From Heligmosomoides polygyrus polygyrus (Eukaryota; Nematoda; Chromadorea; Rhabditida; Heligmosomidae), in NCBI GenBank assembly GCA_947396885.1, contig OX377202.1, positions 65,506,643-65,570,642 on the forward strand: a stretch of 64,000 nucleotides of DNA. Reading direction: 5' to 3'. Each line of letters begins with the position of its first letter. The stretch's first letter is position 1. The notes under the pieces are model-generated. The model was not told the origin of the DNA. It did no database searches and worked only from the letters and a program-made list of their open reading frames with translations. The position numbers and the translations under genes were made by a program. This document shows positions 33,850 through 44,897 of the stretch, piece after piece.

Positions 33850-35330
33850 AGAACCCCTAGGAGCAGTGACCAGACAAACATTCTAGATTTCTGTGAGGGT
33901 TCGACACCATGGAATAAGACATGTGAGTGAAAATTGACGGCCGCGTGCTCAGTTCGCTGACAGCGTCATGCTCAGTACACCTGTAGTAGAAAAGAGTAGC
34001 AAATAGTGGGAGATTTCAATTGTTCATATGGAAAGTGGAAGAGCTTCTGTTTGTCATTCTCACGCAAAGGGATTAGGATTTCATATACTCTGATGAGCAG
34101 GGAAGGTTAGCATTAGTTGGCTTTGACGTGACTCTAAAACTGATTCGGGATGCGATACACCGAGAATCTACTCTTACCTGACGTTCGAGGATGAGAGACG
34201 TCGCTCGAGGCAAGTCGCGGGAGATTATATGGACCGGTCACGTAATGTGTGTTCGCAGGCTCCCGCTAAACGGCGCCTGCAACTTGGTAAGTTTCCTGAA
34301 ACTCCGAGGTTGCCGTACGTTAAAAGAGCACCTAGGCGCCACTATCGTATTGGCCGCTCTTCTTAGTGAAACCTTGGACCAAGTATGTATAACGCTCCTT
34401 ATGCCCGTCGCAGAATGTCTCACTGGGACGCTCCTGCACGCGTCGAGGACGAACAGAGTCGCTGGTGATCAACAGAGCCAGCGGTGGCCAACGGGCTGGC
34501 ATGTTGTGCAAATAAATTGAACTTAAAGGCAGAAGAGAACGGCTTCTCTAAGCACCGAGTTCTTCACGTTTTGCACGAGCTATGCTTCCTGTGAAAAGTA
34601 CATGGCAGGGTGGTACGACTCATGTGTTTAGCGGAGCGTGTTTTCAAGGTGTCTAAATTGGGGGAAATATACGATTTCTTAATCCCAATTGTTTTCATCG
34701 CGATCTCCGCAAGTTAATTCATGAAATGCTTGGCGTAGCACATATCATCACTGCAGGCGCTTTTTAACTCTCAAGTTCTGCAAAACTTCAGAAAGCTGCC
34801 GCCTCTTCTAGTTGGGTCAAATTCGGGCAATGCTTGGCCAGACCTGGGTGAGATTTGCGTTCTTCGCCCGCATTCGTTGAAGGGCTTACACGCACCTGGA
34901 TGGGAGATCCAGCGTTATTGCTATTTTTTCGGAACGGTTCCTCCTTACCAATCACCTTCGTTCATCTTTTTTCATGGGAATAAATTAATAAAAATTGCTC
35001 CCCTGGGGAATTGCCTGAGGATTTGTATCAGTTTGAAGAGGCCTTCGAGATAGTACCTGCCCCGTCTGTCAGTGCTTAAAGGGTCGTAGATCCAGCGCTT
35101 TCTATATCTCATCGATAGGACATTGTGGTCGAGTTCTAAACAATTTTCACTTAGGCTTACTTTTTATTACAATTTTTTTCTTTTATTACAAGAAACAAAT
35201 GCCGGACTTCGGCGAAGAAAATTCCAGTCCTTGTACTTGATATTACGAAGTTCATTTTATGGCTAGTCATAAATATGTTCATTGTTTACTTCGTTTGTTT
35301 ATGGTTAATGCTTGTTATTCACATTCACAT
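33850..35330. other. Unassigned DNA
   Basis: Mostly without structure. A 109-aa open frame at 34191-34520 (WTGHVMCVRRLPLNGACNLV) has a faint look of a LINE C-terminus, but no diagnostic motif. Confidence 0.4.
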
Positions 35331-35335
35331 AAATA

Positions 35336-36380
35336 TTAGGTTGTCCCATAAGTCGCCTCCGTTTTTTTCAACGATTCACTGCAGATGTCGCCGTCGGTCT
35401 CTTGCATAGCGCTGCATGGCTTTCGAAGGAGAATGATTTGCTCTACCAGAGCGTGTATTGCATTTCTTTTTTCATCATGAATTTTGTCAATTTTTAGGTC
35501 GTTGAAGTGAAAAGTGGAAAAGTGAAAAAGTAGCCATTTGCGCACTTGTTCTCTCCACTTAGGTTTGTAATTTTTTGCGCAGTTTTTTACAGCATTCCGA
35601 AGACAATGCTCTGTACTACAAGAATATGTGTTAATGTTAATTGCTTATTTGTCCTTTATTGATTTTTAGGCCATCAAATTGGGAATTCCGACTTTTCCGT
35701 CCGAATTTTTACCAAAACTCCGGTTCTGTGGTTGGACTTTTTTGCTTGGTGATATATGTCGTTTAGAAGAGGATGTCTTGCTCAGTAAGGATTTTGTGTC
35801 GCGTTTATTGGCTCACGCTGATTTCTGTCGAATATCAACAACTGAAGAAGGAGAAGGAGTTGTTGGTGAAGGCGATTTTTCTCTTTTTGGCATTTTGTTG
35901 ATATGCAATAGAAATCAATAAACGCGACACATATTCTTATGGAGCAAGACATTCTCTTTCGAATGACATATAACACCAACCCAAAAAGTCCAACCACAGA
36001 GCAGGAACTGTCGGCAAAAATAACCATCCTCCTTCGGACGTCCCAATTTGATGGCCTAAAAATCAATAAAGTACAAATGAGCAATTAACATTAACACATA
36101 TTCTTGTAGTACAGAACATTGTCTTTCAAATGCTATAAATACTGCGCAAAAAATTACAAACCTAAGCGGAGAGAACAAGTGCGCAAATGGCTACTTTTTC
36201 ACTTTTCACTTCAACGGCCTAAAAATTGACTAAATTCAAAATAAAAGAAGAGATGCAATACACGTTCTGATAGTGCAAATCATTCTCTTTCGAAAGCTAC
36301 GCAGCGCTATGCAAGAGACCGCCGGCGAAATCTGCAGTGAATCGTTGAAAAAAACGGCGAAGACTTATGGGACAACCTAA
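35336..36380. mobile_element. Mariner-ended palindromic element, 1045 bp
   Basis: Both ends carry the mariner terminus TTAGGTTGTCCCATAAGT, flanked by TA (35334-35335; 36381-36382). The similarity does not stop at a short terminal repeat: each arm of about 450-500 bp is an inverted, diverged copy of the other, for example the TCGTTGAAAAAAACGG stretch, TGCATAGCGCTGC and GCCATCAAATTGGGA with their complements on the right. No catalytic motifs remain. It is a mariner-mobilised fold-back element. Confidence 0.85.
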
Positions 36381-37182
36381 TATATCAGCAGTTCTGTATG
36401 AAGGAATGAAAAAAATGCTTCTGAAGTGTTCGACCACTCCGTTGAACACTCTGGTCACACTGAGCATCCCAGAATTTCGCTGGCAAATCGTTCGGAGAGG
36501 TTCACCAAGAAAGTTCAGAATGGGACCGCGTTTAGAGGGAAAGCTCTGCTGCTGGCGATGGTTGAAGTTTGTCGTCATTCTTGTTTACACTCGGAGTCAC
36601 CAACGTAGCGCAAAACCAACAGTCCTGTTACATAGTAGCGCCGTGAAGGGCACGCCGGTGTTAGATTCTTGTGAGAAGGGAGGTCTGCATCATGTGAACA
36701 TTCCTTGGTAGGTCTTAGCAGTGTCTTCTGCCTCTTGTTTTCTTCAGGTAATCATCACCTATTATACTGCTAATATTCTTAGCGCCAATACAGATAGCAC
36801 TGCCTCATGAAAGCAAAACCAGTGGTGTTTTGACGTGGGTTGGGATGGCAATGAGGAGAATGCCACATTTCAGTAAGGAGACTGTGTCCATATGACTGAA
36901 CGGTGTAGTATGGTTAACGAGAAAGACCCAGGGTCCATCTCCCGTGGCGACATTCTCGAGAAAATCCTTATTACGAAAACGAACAAGGAGAGACTGAGCG
37001 GTAGTCAGTCGCGAAGCCTTGTCCGAGTCTCGGAGTCAGTCAGCCTTCACTGCAATCGTAGTATTTATATGCCCTCAGAAGCAAATTGCCACGTATGCGA
37101 GATATTCTAGAATGTTTGTGCTACAACTAAGTGGCACCAAACAGTCCTTGGAAGTTCCTGTTGAATCTTGAAAAAAATTTCA

Positions 37183-37212
37183 AAATTTTTGGTCCAAGAC
37201 TTTTTCAACAAC
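37183..37212. repeat. Solitary mariner-like terminus
   Basis: CCAAGACTTTTTCAACAACCTAATA is the inverted form of a TATTAGGTTGTTGAAAAAGT mariner end. No matching left end was found nearby. Confidence 0.5.
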
Positions 37213-37219
37213 CTAATAC

Positions 37220-38590
37220 AATGCCCAAATCTTTGCGAAAGCTACCACTTGGACGAATGGCACAGTTCCGAATTCATTGCTTATCGTTCCGATCCAACTG
37301 TAACCTGATGCTGTCGCTAAGAGTGTTCAATGAGACAGCGTCACCTTGCAGTTGCGCTCTTACAACAATTTTTTGAAGTCTAGCAGTGACTATCGGAGAT
37401 GGAACAGAGGTCGGGAGGCATCATGTTTACGCGGGATCTGCCATGGGAGTTAGCGTGAGATCTTCTTTGACGACTTGAAGCCCTGTAGCAATTTGAAATT
37501 GCTACATATGAAGCCAAAGCCACAGCCTGTTGACGTTCATTTCGAGCTGCTGTTCGGAAGAAAATTGCTGGCAGCATGTTCCGCAGCAGCGGACTGCGCC
37601 AGCTTGGCGTGAATCGGGAAGTCCTTGGGGCTTGGTGTTGGATACATTTTCACGAACACACTCATTCTACAGACACCTTCATTTAAGTGTTTAGCTATGC
37701 AAGCCAGTCATTACTCATATCCTCGAGTAAGCGTAGCGTGGAACCTGAAACACTTATCCATTGCGGACTGTGTCGACGAGAAGTTGAAACATCAGATCCT
37801 GCTGAATAGAGTTGCACCCAAAAACCTTGCATGGCGCAAGGCATAACTAACTGGCAACTTTCCCCTTCCTTTTTGAAATTTGGAAAATGCGTTTTGGTGT
37901 CACTCCGTGCATAGGCAGAGGCTCCAACCCTTCATCTTCGGCCACACTTTCTGTAACCTCTTGATGGCAATCGTATGATAGGTTTCTTTGTTCATTGTAG
38001 TGTTTGAATGACTTGATCATAATTGCTAGAAGGTCGGTTCTTTGTCAAATAACCGTTTAAGGATAAACGCGCTTGCGGCGATAGATAAAACATGCTGAGC
38101 ATAAAGTTTTTTTGGCAATAGCTGAGCATCTTTCGATCGACTTTCGACTAATGCTTTATGCCATGTCTTATACGATTGCATGAACGTAAAAACTGAGCGA
38201 AAAGGAGAGCCTTATGATCACCTGCTGATAGGCTCTAAGTCACTGTTGTACATTTAACAGATGGCGGTCTTGACATTTAGAATGTGCAGCCCTGATGATG
38301 GAAGGAAACTATCTGGCGACAACTGAGGTTTGCGGAACGAGGAGATGACCTTTAACACGGTTGGTGAGAAAATTGCTGTCTTTGTGTAGGCCTCTGCTGC
38401 GAGTGACTCATAGGCTGTTCCATTGTGGCCAATAGAACTTTGTTTGCCGAGGAAACCTGTTTTCTGCATGTGCTATCGTTCACATACATAGAGCAGTATG
38501 CCCCTCTGTCACTTTCGCCAGCTCTTTCCTCGTGGAAGTCGCGATTGATGATGTGTGTATTCCTATTCCTAGCACCGTATGCGCATGCAT
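37220..38590. other. Unassigned DNA
   Basis: No recognisable gene or element. ORFs of 65-103 aa have no motifs. Confidence 0.4.
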
Positions 38591-38594
38591 AATA

Positions 38595-38830
38595 ACATCG
38601 AATAGGTCTTATCTGATTAGCCGGGAGGTACTTCTGTGTTACATAAATAGCGTCTTTTATCATTTATCATCATTTACATAAAGGGGGAGCAGGCAGGCAG
38701 CCTGGTGTCGGGAATGTTGTCTGCTTTCATTGGCGGACCCGACGGAGTCAGCTTATCAGCTGGCTCCAATGCCACGACATCTCCCTCGTGCAACACAAGC
38801 TCGTCTCCGAGCGCAAGCCAGGGTGTTCTA
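38595..38830 (+). repeat. Dispersed repeat R1 (copy 1)
   Basis: Landmarks shared with 41430, 52595, 57540 and 58295/61460: GATTAGCCGGGAGG, TCTTTTATCATTTATCAT, AGCAGGCAGGCAGCCTGGTG, GTGGGCGGACCCGACGGGGT-like, and CTCCAATGCCACGACATCTC. Noncoding, class unknown. One copy received the second RTE insertion. Confidence 0.75.
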
Positions 38831-39130
38831 TTATCAAATGCAGTGGAAAATTCAAAAACGAACAAAAACGGCACGAGGTAAGAATGTGATATTCCGACCC
38901 GCACGTAAACACATAATACACATAACCTCAGAGAAAGGGTGAGACGAATATTGATATGGTATTTCAATAATCGGGCGCTTTTTAAAATGAAAATCTAAAG
39001 GATTTTTTTAAATTGCGGTCAGTTTCGCAAGGATAGCTTGGATTTCTTTGAACCGCCAATTCAAAGAAATTTGTGCTTTATGAAGGTAGCGCAGCGAAGG
39101 AAAATGTGAAGGAATCGAACTTGTGAGTGT

Positions 39131-40392
39131 TCAAATTCTATTCCTGAGAGTTACATATGTAGTTGCGCTGAAATTATTATATTTATTGCAAACGGCGTAA
39201 ACGCCGAATTGATTGTTTTCGTAACCAGTCTTGTACTTCGTTGTTTTCTCAGCTATCACATGTCCAACACTGACGATCGTATCTTTTAAGCCTGATGTGA
39301 ACTGATCTGCGAAGCTGTCCCTAGCGAAGACAGTAGTCGAGCATAGACCATGAATGAACATCAGTCCAGGTAATTGGGTGACGTCCATGAACAAGCAGGA
39401 ACGGGCTGTAACCTGTTGTTGAATTGACACTGCAATTATGTGCGAAGACGACAGGTTGCAGGAAATCCGACCATATTGCTCTTGCCTCAGGGCGGTATGA
39501 TGTAAGGGAGTCGTTTATGACTTTAACGATCCGTTCTGCTTGCCCGTTGGCTTTGTGGTTGTAGCTAGTAGTAAACTTGTTCGTGATACCCAAGGTAGAA
39601 TTTATCTTGGCAAACGTTACCCAACTAGAGGAGTTTGCTCAATAGGAACTTGAGCCGGCCATAATTGCATTTTTCTGTCCAGTAATTAATTCAATCGGAA
39701 CTGAATTACTACTGGAAACTGGAACACTATTCGGGTTGGCCATTAGTACTGTCAGTTGTTCGGAAGAGGGGATAGCGGTTACCGACACACTAGCTGGAAT
39801 ACAAAGAGGTGACCTGGATGAGATAGTTAATTTAGGAACACGGCTTCTGTCACCGAAATGAGCAGAATTTAGTAACAAAGTAAGAGTTTGATTTGCATTA
39901 AACTCTGTCGTGTTAGGAGGACCAGAAGGGTTACTATCGTTAGCGTTAGGATTCTCGTTGACTTTATCTGTATTTACAATGATATCTATCGTAGAAGCTG
40001 TTGAGTGAAGATTCTCGATACTGTTTCGTTTAGTTCGAGAAAGTGTTTTTAAAAGGATGTGAGATGAATCAACATGTGATGAGTCAGAGTAATCAGTCAA
40101 TGAAGAACTTTTAATATTCTGTGGCTTCAAATGTTGAAGATGGCTTGTGTTTTGGCTATTGTGAGAGCAGGCGTTCTGATAAGAAGGAATCTCCGGAAGA
40201 TGGTAGGCGCAAGGAATTGGTAGGAAGAGGTGCAGAGTCCCGAGTTTTCTTCTTTTGTGGAGAATTAGGAGACTTAAATTTAGGTTTACGCCTTAATATG
40301 GGGCGATTGGCTAATCGGCAGTACGGGTTATCACTAAATTCCGCTAAAGCGAGCTGAATTCCGAGTCCGATATACTCATAGAATGGCCCCAA
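39131..40392 (-). pseudogene. Gypsy-type retrotransposon remnant with internal deletion
   Basis: The minus-strand reading at 39593-39250 encodes the integrase C-terminal half: TTSYNHKANGQAERIVKVIN, WSDFLQPVVFAHNCSVNSTT, YSPFLLVHGRHPITW, then a frameshift to DVTQLPGLMFIHG. Upstream on the same strand, 40392-39639 has a serine/asparagine-rich frame that may derive from the Gag or protease region. RT and RNase H are missing, apparently deleted near 39620. No LTR pair was seen. Confidence 0.72.
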
Positions 40393-40399
40393 GAATGAA

Positions 40400-40960
40400 A
40401 CAAAAATGGTATACGTACAAAACTATTGTTTCACCGAGCCCAGAAGAAGAGAGTGGGAAGTCACGAGAGAGAAAATGGAGAAGGAAGAGTAGATTTTTTA
40501 GAGAGAAAGTAAACTAACTTGAAATTTGAAGATGGTCGCGATTGGTACCATGATTGCCCATCAACTCCTATTTGCCAAATCCAATCGAGAAGAAAGGAAA
40601 CGTATGAGAGTAGACGAACACATCAATTGCAGATAAGGTATATCAAAGGACATATGGATGTATCCCCGACAAGAATTGCTCTCCTATTTGTCCATCTAGG
40701 TTACTGGTGCTTATCTGTGGTGTCGGCGACCCACATAGAAGTTTTAATGCATCTGATTAAGCTAAGTATCTTTTACTAATTTATGCATAAAGATAGTGTT
40801 AATTTTCAGTGGCCCTCCGAAATGAACTAGCCATGGATGTACATAACTTCCTCATTGAGTCCGACTTTGGATATCGTAATATCACTTTTTGCATTTCCTG
40901 GAAATAAAAACACGCGAATAATTTTGGATTTTGTTCTATCCAATGCACTGAGCTGGAAAG
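40400..40960. other. Unassigned DNA
   Basis: An 86-aa + strand frame at 40519-40779 has no motif. Nothing else was recognised. Confidence 0.4.
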
Positions 40961-40962
40961 CA

Positions 40963-41104
40963 TCTCACATCTTGCTCTGAACAGTATGTGAGAAGAAATC
41001 CTTCAAATCCAGTGGGGGAGGCGGGGGGGGGCATGAAGTTCAGCTATTAGCTGGCGGCACCAGTTATAGAGCCTTCTACACCTCGCTCTGAACATTGTGT
41101 AGAA
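40963..41104. repeat. Two related hairpins with covarying stems
   Basis: Hairpin 1: stem TCTCACAT/ATGTGAGA (40963-40970, 40986-40993) with loop CTTGCTCTGAACAGT. Hairpin 2: stem TTCTACAC/GTGTAGAA (41074-41081, 41097-41104) with loop CTCGCTCTGAACATT. Loops differ at 2 of 15 positions. Stems differ at several positions on each side yet pair perfectly in both. They are 111 bp apart. This could be a duplicated structured RNA or a transposon end. Confidence 0.5.
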
Positions 41105-41109
41105 GATAT

Positions 41110-41425
41110 CGTTCTAAACCGAGCAAAACAACAATATTTTTGATGCGAAAGATCCTCTGTCGAAACTTGTGGTGAAATATAGAAGAGGTGTTTCCTTATA
41201 ATCAGGTAAAGGAAAGAATTTTTTCTGACTCAAACCTCTTTCCATCCACTTTTACGCATTCACAAACCTTGGGAGAAGAGTTATTTTATTCGAGTGAATA
41301 AGGTTTCTTTTTTTCTTTAGGTGAAATGCCGGCTATATCCATATTTCTGAGCTTAGAGTATATCTTTAAATAAAACGATTAAACAGTTAAAGGACGCATA
41401 TTCACGTCGCGGATATTTTTTCTCA
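41110..41425. other. Unassigned DNA
   Basis: AT-rich; no gene or repeat recognised. Confidence 0.4.
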
Positions 41426-41660
41426 GATAGTGTCTTTTATCATTTATCATTATTTACATAAGCGTGGGGGGGGGAGAGGGGAGGAAGCAGGCAGGCAGCC
41501 TCCTGTCCGGAATGTCGTCTGCCTTTTCATGGGCGGACCTGACTGGGTCAGCTTACCATGAGAGCAGTATCTCCAATGTCACGGCATCGGTGTCACGTAG
41601 CAAAGAAGTACCTAGACTCCTCCCGGCTAATCAGATAAGGCCTATTCGATTTTATCATGA
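41426..41660 (+). repeat. Dispersed repeat R1 (copy 2)
   Basis: TCTTTTATCATTTATCATTA, a poly-G run, AAGCAGGCAGGCAGCCTCCT and GGGCGGACCTGACTGGGTCA in the R1 order. It ends with CTAGACTCCTCCCGGCTAAT, which is inverted relative to the similar block at 52615-52635, so R1 seems to have inverted ends. Confidence 0.7.
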
Positions 41661-41671
41661 TATGCTTGCGC

Positions 41672-41975
41672 GTACGTACGCAGGGCGGGTGTAGCGCAGT
41701 CGGAGGAGGCGCCACTGCCGCGTGCACCCGATACCAGGTTGCTGGTTCGGATTTCCCGCCCAGGCCAACCAAGCCTTCCATCCCTCCGGGGTCGGTGAAT
41801 TGGTACCACACTTGTCTGGGAAGGATAAAGTACTGACTTGTACATCGGCTGGCCACCGCAAGTCATTGTATGGCCAAATACGCATTCAACACGCCTCCAC
41901 GACATCCCGTGGAAGTAGAATGCGCTGGCGCATCCCAGAAGGGATTGAGTAACGCCGTCCTTTATCCTTTATCCT
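41672..41975 (+). mobile_element. SINE1, best-preserved copy, 11-bp target duplication
   Basis: tRNA-like head: GGGTGTAGCGCAGTCGGAGG (A box at about 41688) and GTTGCTGGTTCGGATTTCCC (B box at about 41741), about 50 bp apart as in tRNA genes. The tRNA-unrelated body ends in the hairpin ATCCCAGAAGGGAT, GAGTAACGCCGTC and a (TTTATCC)n tail. TATGCTTGCGC at 41661-41671 is repeated at 41976-41986. It would be transcribed by RNA polymerase III from the internal promoter and is noncoding; the ORFs on both strands are artefacts. Confidence 0.92.
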
Positions 41976-42463
41976 TATGCTTGCGCACTCCTCACTGTAT
42001 GCACGGCCAGGTCGATTTAAGGTTTGCACATTTAAAAAGGTGTTGGAATGCTTCATTTCTTGGGCTTCAGCAATTTATAGAGCCAAACTCGGCAACTACC
42101 ACAAAGGCAACGAGCACTACCCACATGAACTACCCGCGCGAAGCCATGAGCGTCGATGTGATTTCTCGCAAATTTATCGAGGGCGGATCTATGATATTAA
42201 TAATAAAATTCCTGAAAAAAAACTTTTTTCTTGTGAAAGGAGGCGCGCTGTTTTCGCGACAGGAACACCCCTGCTCGTGTGCCTGACAAGGAGAGCCTCC
42301 AAACTGGCGGTGAACTTTTGCGATGCAATTTTTACAGATGTAGGGTTCCGTGTGGGGAGTACAAAACCATAGTTACTTTTTTCGGAATGCTCTTCTGTGG
42401 TGAAAAGAGCGTGTGGACGCGTGAACGCGAAGTCCATGACGCCCTGCTATCAAGCAGCCGAAT

Positions 42464-42560
42464 GTGGTCGGTCCGCGTAGTGGTAGTGCTGTAGCTTCAC
42501 AGGACAAGGTCGTGGGTTTGATTCCCCCTTGTACTGGTTTTTTGCATTTTGCGATTTCTC
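42464..42560 (+). repeat. tRNA-like module followed by TTTTTTGCATTTTGC
   Basis: GGTCGGTCCGCGTAGTGGTA (A-box-like) and CGTGGGTTTGATTCCCCC (B-box-like T arm), followed by GGTTTTTTGCATTTTGC. It has the same layout as the modules in the fold-back families but different sequence. A functional tRNA is unlikely because no clean acceptor stem forms. Confidence 0.5.
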
Positions 42561-42659
42561 GTCAGTGGGAAACTTTGTCCCCATTCCCAACACACCTTCG
42601 AACAAAAATACGGCAACAAATGTCGTTTACGTTAATCGAGCTCTTTGAAAGTGGAAAGG

Positions 42660-43785
42660 AGAATTTTTGATTTCCAGGTTAAGCAAGTCAAAAACTGATG
42701 CCAGATTCGTGATCAGCACCTCACATCATCCCCACGCACAAAGCTTGGGCTATATTGGTGCGCCTGACTTCATCACCCTCACTCGATCGTGGGCCTAGAG
42801 CGGATTGGTCTTCATGGTCAAACAAGGGCGGTCATTGTGGTGTGAAGCCATTCCAGGTGGAAACCAACTGAATGCGTTAAGTCGTGGAGCGCTACACAGA
42901 AAGTGAAATATCGGTGCTACTACGACTTTTTCTAACGGGTGGTAGATAGAAGCGTAGAAGTTCAGATTGTGAGCAGTGTGTTTTGCTTGCACGCTTTTTT
43001 GCAATCTTCCATCATTGTTGAAGAAGGTTGTACATCATTTGCTATTCTTACCAGTTGGTTACTACATTTTGACTCCATCCATGCAAAGAATATAATAGGA
43101 TTTGCTATTTACAACATCTTATCATCTTGAAGCAGCTTGACTGTTCGAAAATCAAAAGGGGCCATGCACTGTACTAGCGAGATCAAAAATAATAGTTATT
43201 CATGCTTTGGTTACGGGTGTTACGTGGTGTGCTGATCATGAATCTGAATCATGAAGCCGTTGTAAACGTTACAAAATTCAAATTTTAGGCAAATAGACTT
43301 CTCAATGCGATTGTAACTTATATTCCGCATGTATCTTCCAAACTCTCCACCGTTCAAGTGGCAGTCAGAAGACCTGCAACTAATGCATAACCCTTACCGC
43401 TTATAATTCCAGATCTGTGTTATCAAGCAGGTTTCCACATACTGAGCGATAAGAGAAAACTACCCCTGCGGAAGTGCCGCCAATGTTGATAACATGCCTG
43501 TGGGTTCAGAAGACGTCTCGCAGACGTCATCTAATTAACGTTTGAGTTCAGGAGATTCCTTCCTTCCTTTCACTGCATTTCTTGGAGAACCCAGCGGCCG
43601 TTTCACAGTGTGACGCACGCAGGATGGAAGGGGAAGGCAAGCATAATGGAGAGGAGCAACAGAGTAGGTTCCCCCAACTAGGATTGCACAGCAAACTGTA
43701 TTACAAGATGTATGACTTGGAACAAATCGCTAATTATGAAACGAAGATAGTCAGAGTTGCCGTTATATAGAGAGAGTTCACTCCG
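42660..43785. other. Mostly unassigned DNA
   Basis: 42675-42770 contains a diverged, inverted unit of the CTTCGGCTAAG repeat (CCAGATTCGTGATCAGCACC). The remainder shows no gene or clear repeat. Confidence 0.4.
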
Positions 43786-43788
43786 TTA

Positions 43789-43921
43789 GGCCTCGTTTAT
43801 ACTTCGTCGCGGCGCGATGCGACGCCACGCATGGTGGCCATATTGATTGCGCGACGCGATCGATCAATTTGGCCTCATTGCGTGGCCATCGCGTCGCGCC
43901 GCGACGAAGTATAAACGGGGC
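43789..43921. mobile_element. Palindromic MITE, PIF/Harbinger-like (copy 3)
   Basis: A 133-bp palindrome with termini GGCCTCGTTTATACTTCGTC and GACGAAGTATAAACGGGGCC, and a GC-rich interior with GATCGATCAATTTGGCC as in copies 1 and 2. It is flanked by perfect TTA duplications (43786-43788; 43922-43924). Confidence 0.85.
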
Positions 43922-43924
43922 CTT

Positions 43925-44300
43925 AGGAATGCTGCACTGTGCGTTGCGCAAGCGCGCTCCACCGCGAACACCTGACCGAATCCACTACACGAGGGCGGGT
44001 GTTTTTAAACGCGATCTCCACGTGGGCCTTCGATTGATGTCTTGTGCGCCCGCGATGGCGGTCTCGCGGGTTGTGGGGAAGTGGATAGTTGCGGTGCTTC
44101 AAGAGAGGGAGGTCGGTTGTTCGCTCTCCTGCGTTGCGGGATTTCAACTGGGTGGTTGAGATTTGAGGGGTTTTCACGTCTACCTAATTCGCTGGCGTCT
44201 TCTGCGCATTTTCCAGTTGTATGCGTTTCGGTGGACCCAGCTGTAGGCCCCATCGAGCAACGAAGGCAGTTTCCACACGAGCAGCTTGGATGGCACACAC
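43925..44300 (+). repeat. tRNA-like SINE module directly after a MITE
   Basis: A-box-like GTGGGGAAGTGGATAGTTG (about 44072) and B-box-like GGTCGGTTGTTCGCTCTCC (about 44110), then CTGCGTTGCGGGATTTCAAC. The body (GGGTTTTCACGTCTACCTAA, GCAGCTTGGATGGCACA) matches 3840-4320. As at 3697-4320, it follows a palindromic MITE immediately. Confidence 0.6.
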
Positions 44301-44454
44301 CCTAAAGTCCCTTCCTTGGCCTGGTTTTGCGCTCGAAGACCATACGGCTCCTGAGTGCCCGATGAGGGCGCACACTTTTCTGATTGGAGCGTAAATTATT
44401 TGCTCGTGCTTGAAGTAAGAAAGAAAGATTATTTTGTTGGATCGGAGATTTCGT

Positions 44455-44600
44455 AACATTCGAACGTTCGAATGCGAGTGTTTCGAGCATTCGAATCCGA
44501 CTACATTCGAAAATCACATTTTTTCGAACGTTTGAATACGAATATTCGATTTCGGTTAGAATTATTCGAATTCGAATGTTCGAATATTCATTCAGGCACA
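44455..44600. repeat. Cluster of TTCGAA-type motifs
   Basis: About ten variants of TTCGAA/ATTCGAAT occur in 145 bp (for example CATTCGAACGTTCGAATGCG and CGAATTCGAATGTTCGAATA), ending CAGGCACAACTATACTG. Reading outward it resembles a TAGTTGTGCC-type DNA-transposon end. Class uncertain. Confidence 0.5.
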
Positions 44601-44639
44601 ACTATACTGCGAGGTAAACCATGAGCGAGGGACTGCGAC

Positions 44640-44740
44640 GTCTTCGATTGGCGTAGTGGGCGGGCCGGCAAGTGTTTCGTGAATGAACAGGTGTGGGATC
44701 TGCTCCAGCGGTCGAGAGTTCGTTTTGCATTTTTTATTTT
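44640..44740 (+). repeat. Degenerate tRNA-like module
   Basis: GATTGGCGTAGTGGGCGGGC (A-box-like), GGTGTGGGATCTGCTCC (B-box-like), then GTTCGTTTTGCATTTTTTA. It has the same order as at 42464 and 56320. Confidence 0.4.
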
Positions 44741-44897
44741 GTTATACTCCTCAGGCCGAAATACAGAAGAGCTCGTCGTCCAAAATTTCCGAATAACGCG
44801 ATCAAAGATCAAGGAACGTCGTTGCACCATCGAACCTTCACAACACCTTTGACGATAATATAACTTTGGTTTCTTGCGTGGGTAGTGTGGAACATCA

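Noticed and set aside
34191..34520. LINE C-terminus
   Set aside because: WTGHVM-like phrase only; no further motif supports it.
41685..41755. Functional tRNA gene
   Set aside because: A and B boxes are present, but no acceptor stem pairs and a SINE body with target duplications follows. The same applies to the modules at 9508, 42464, 52968 and 56325.
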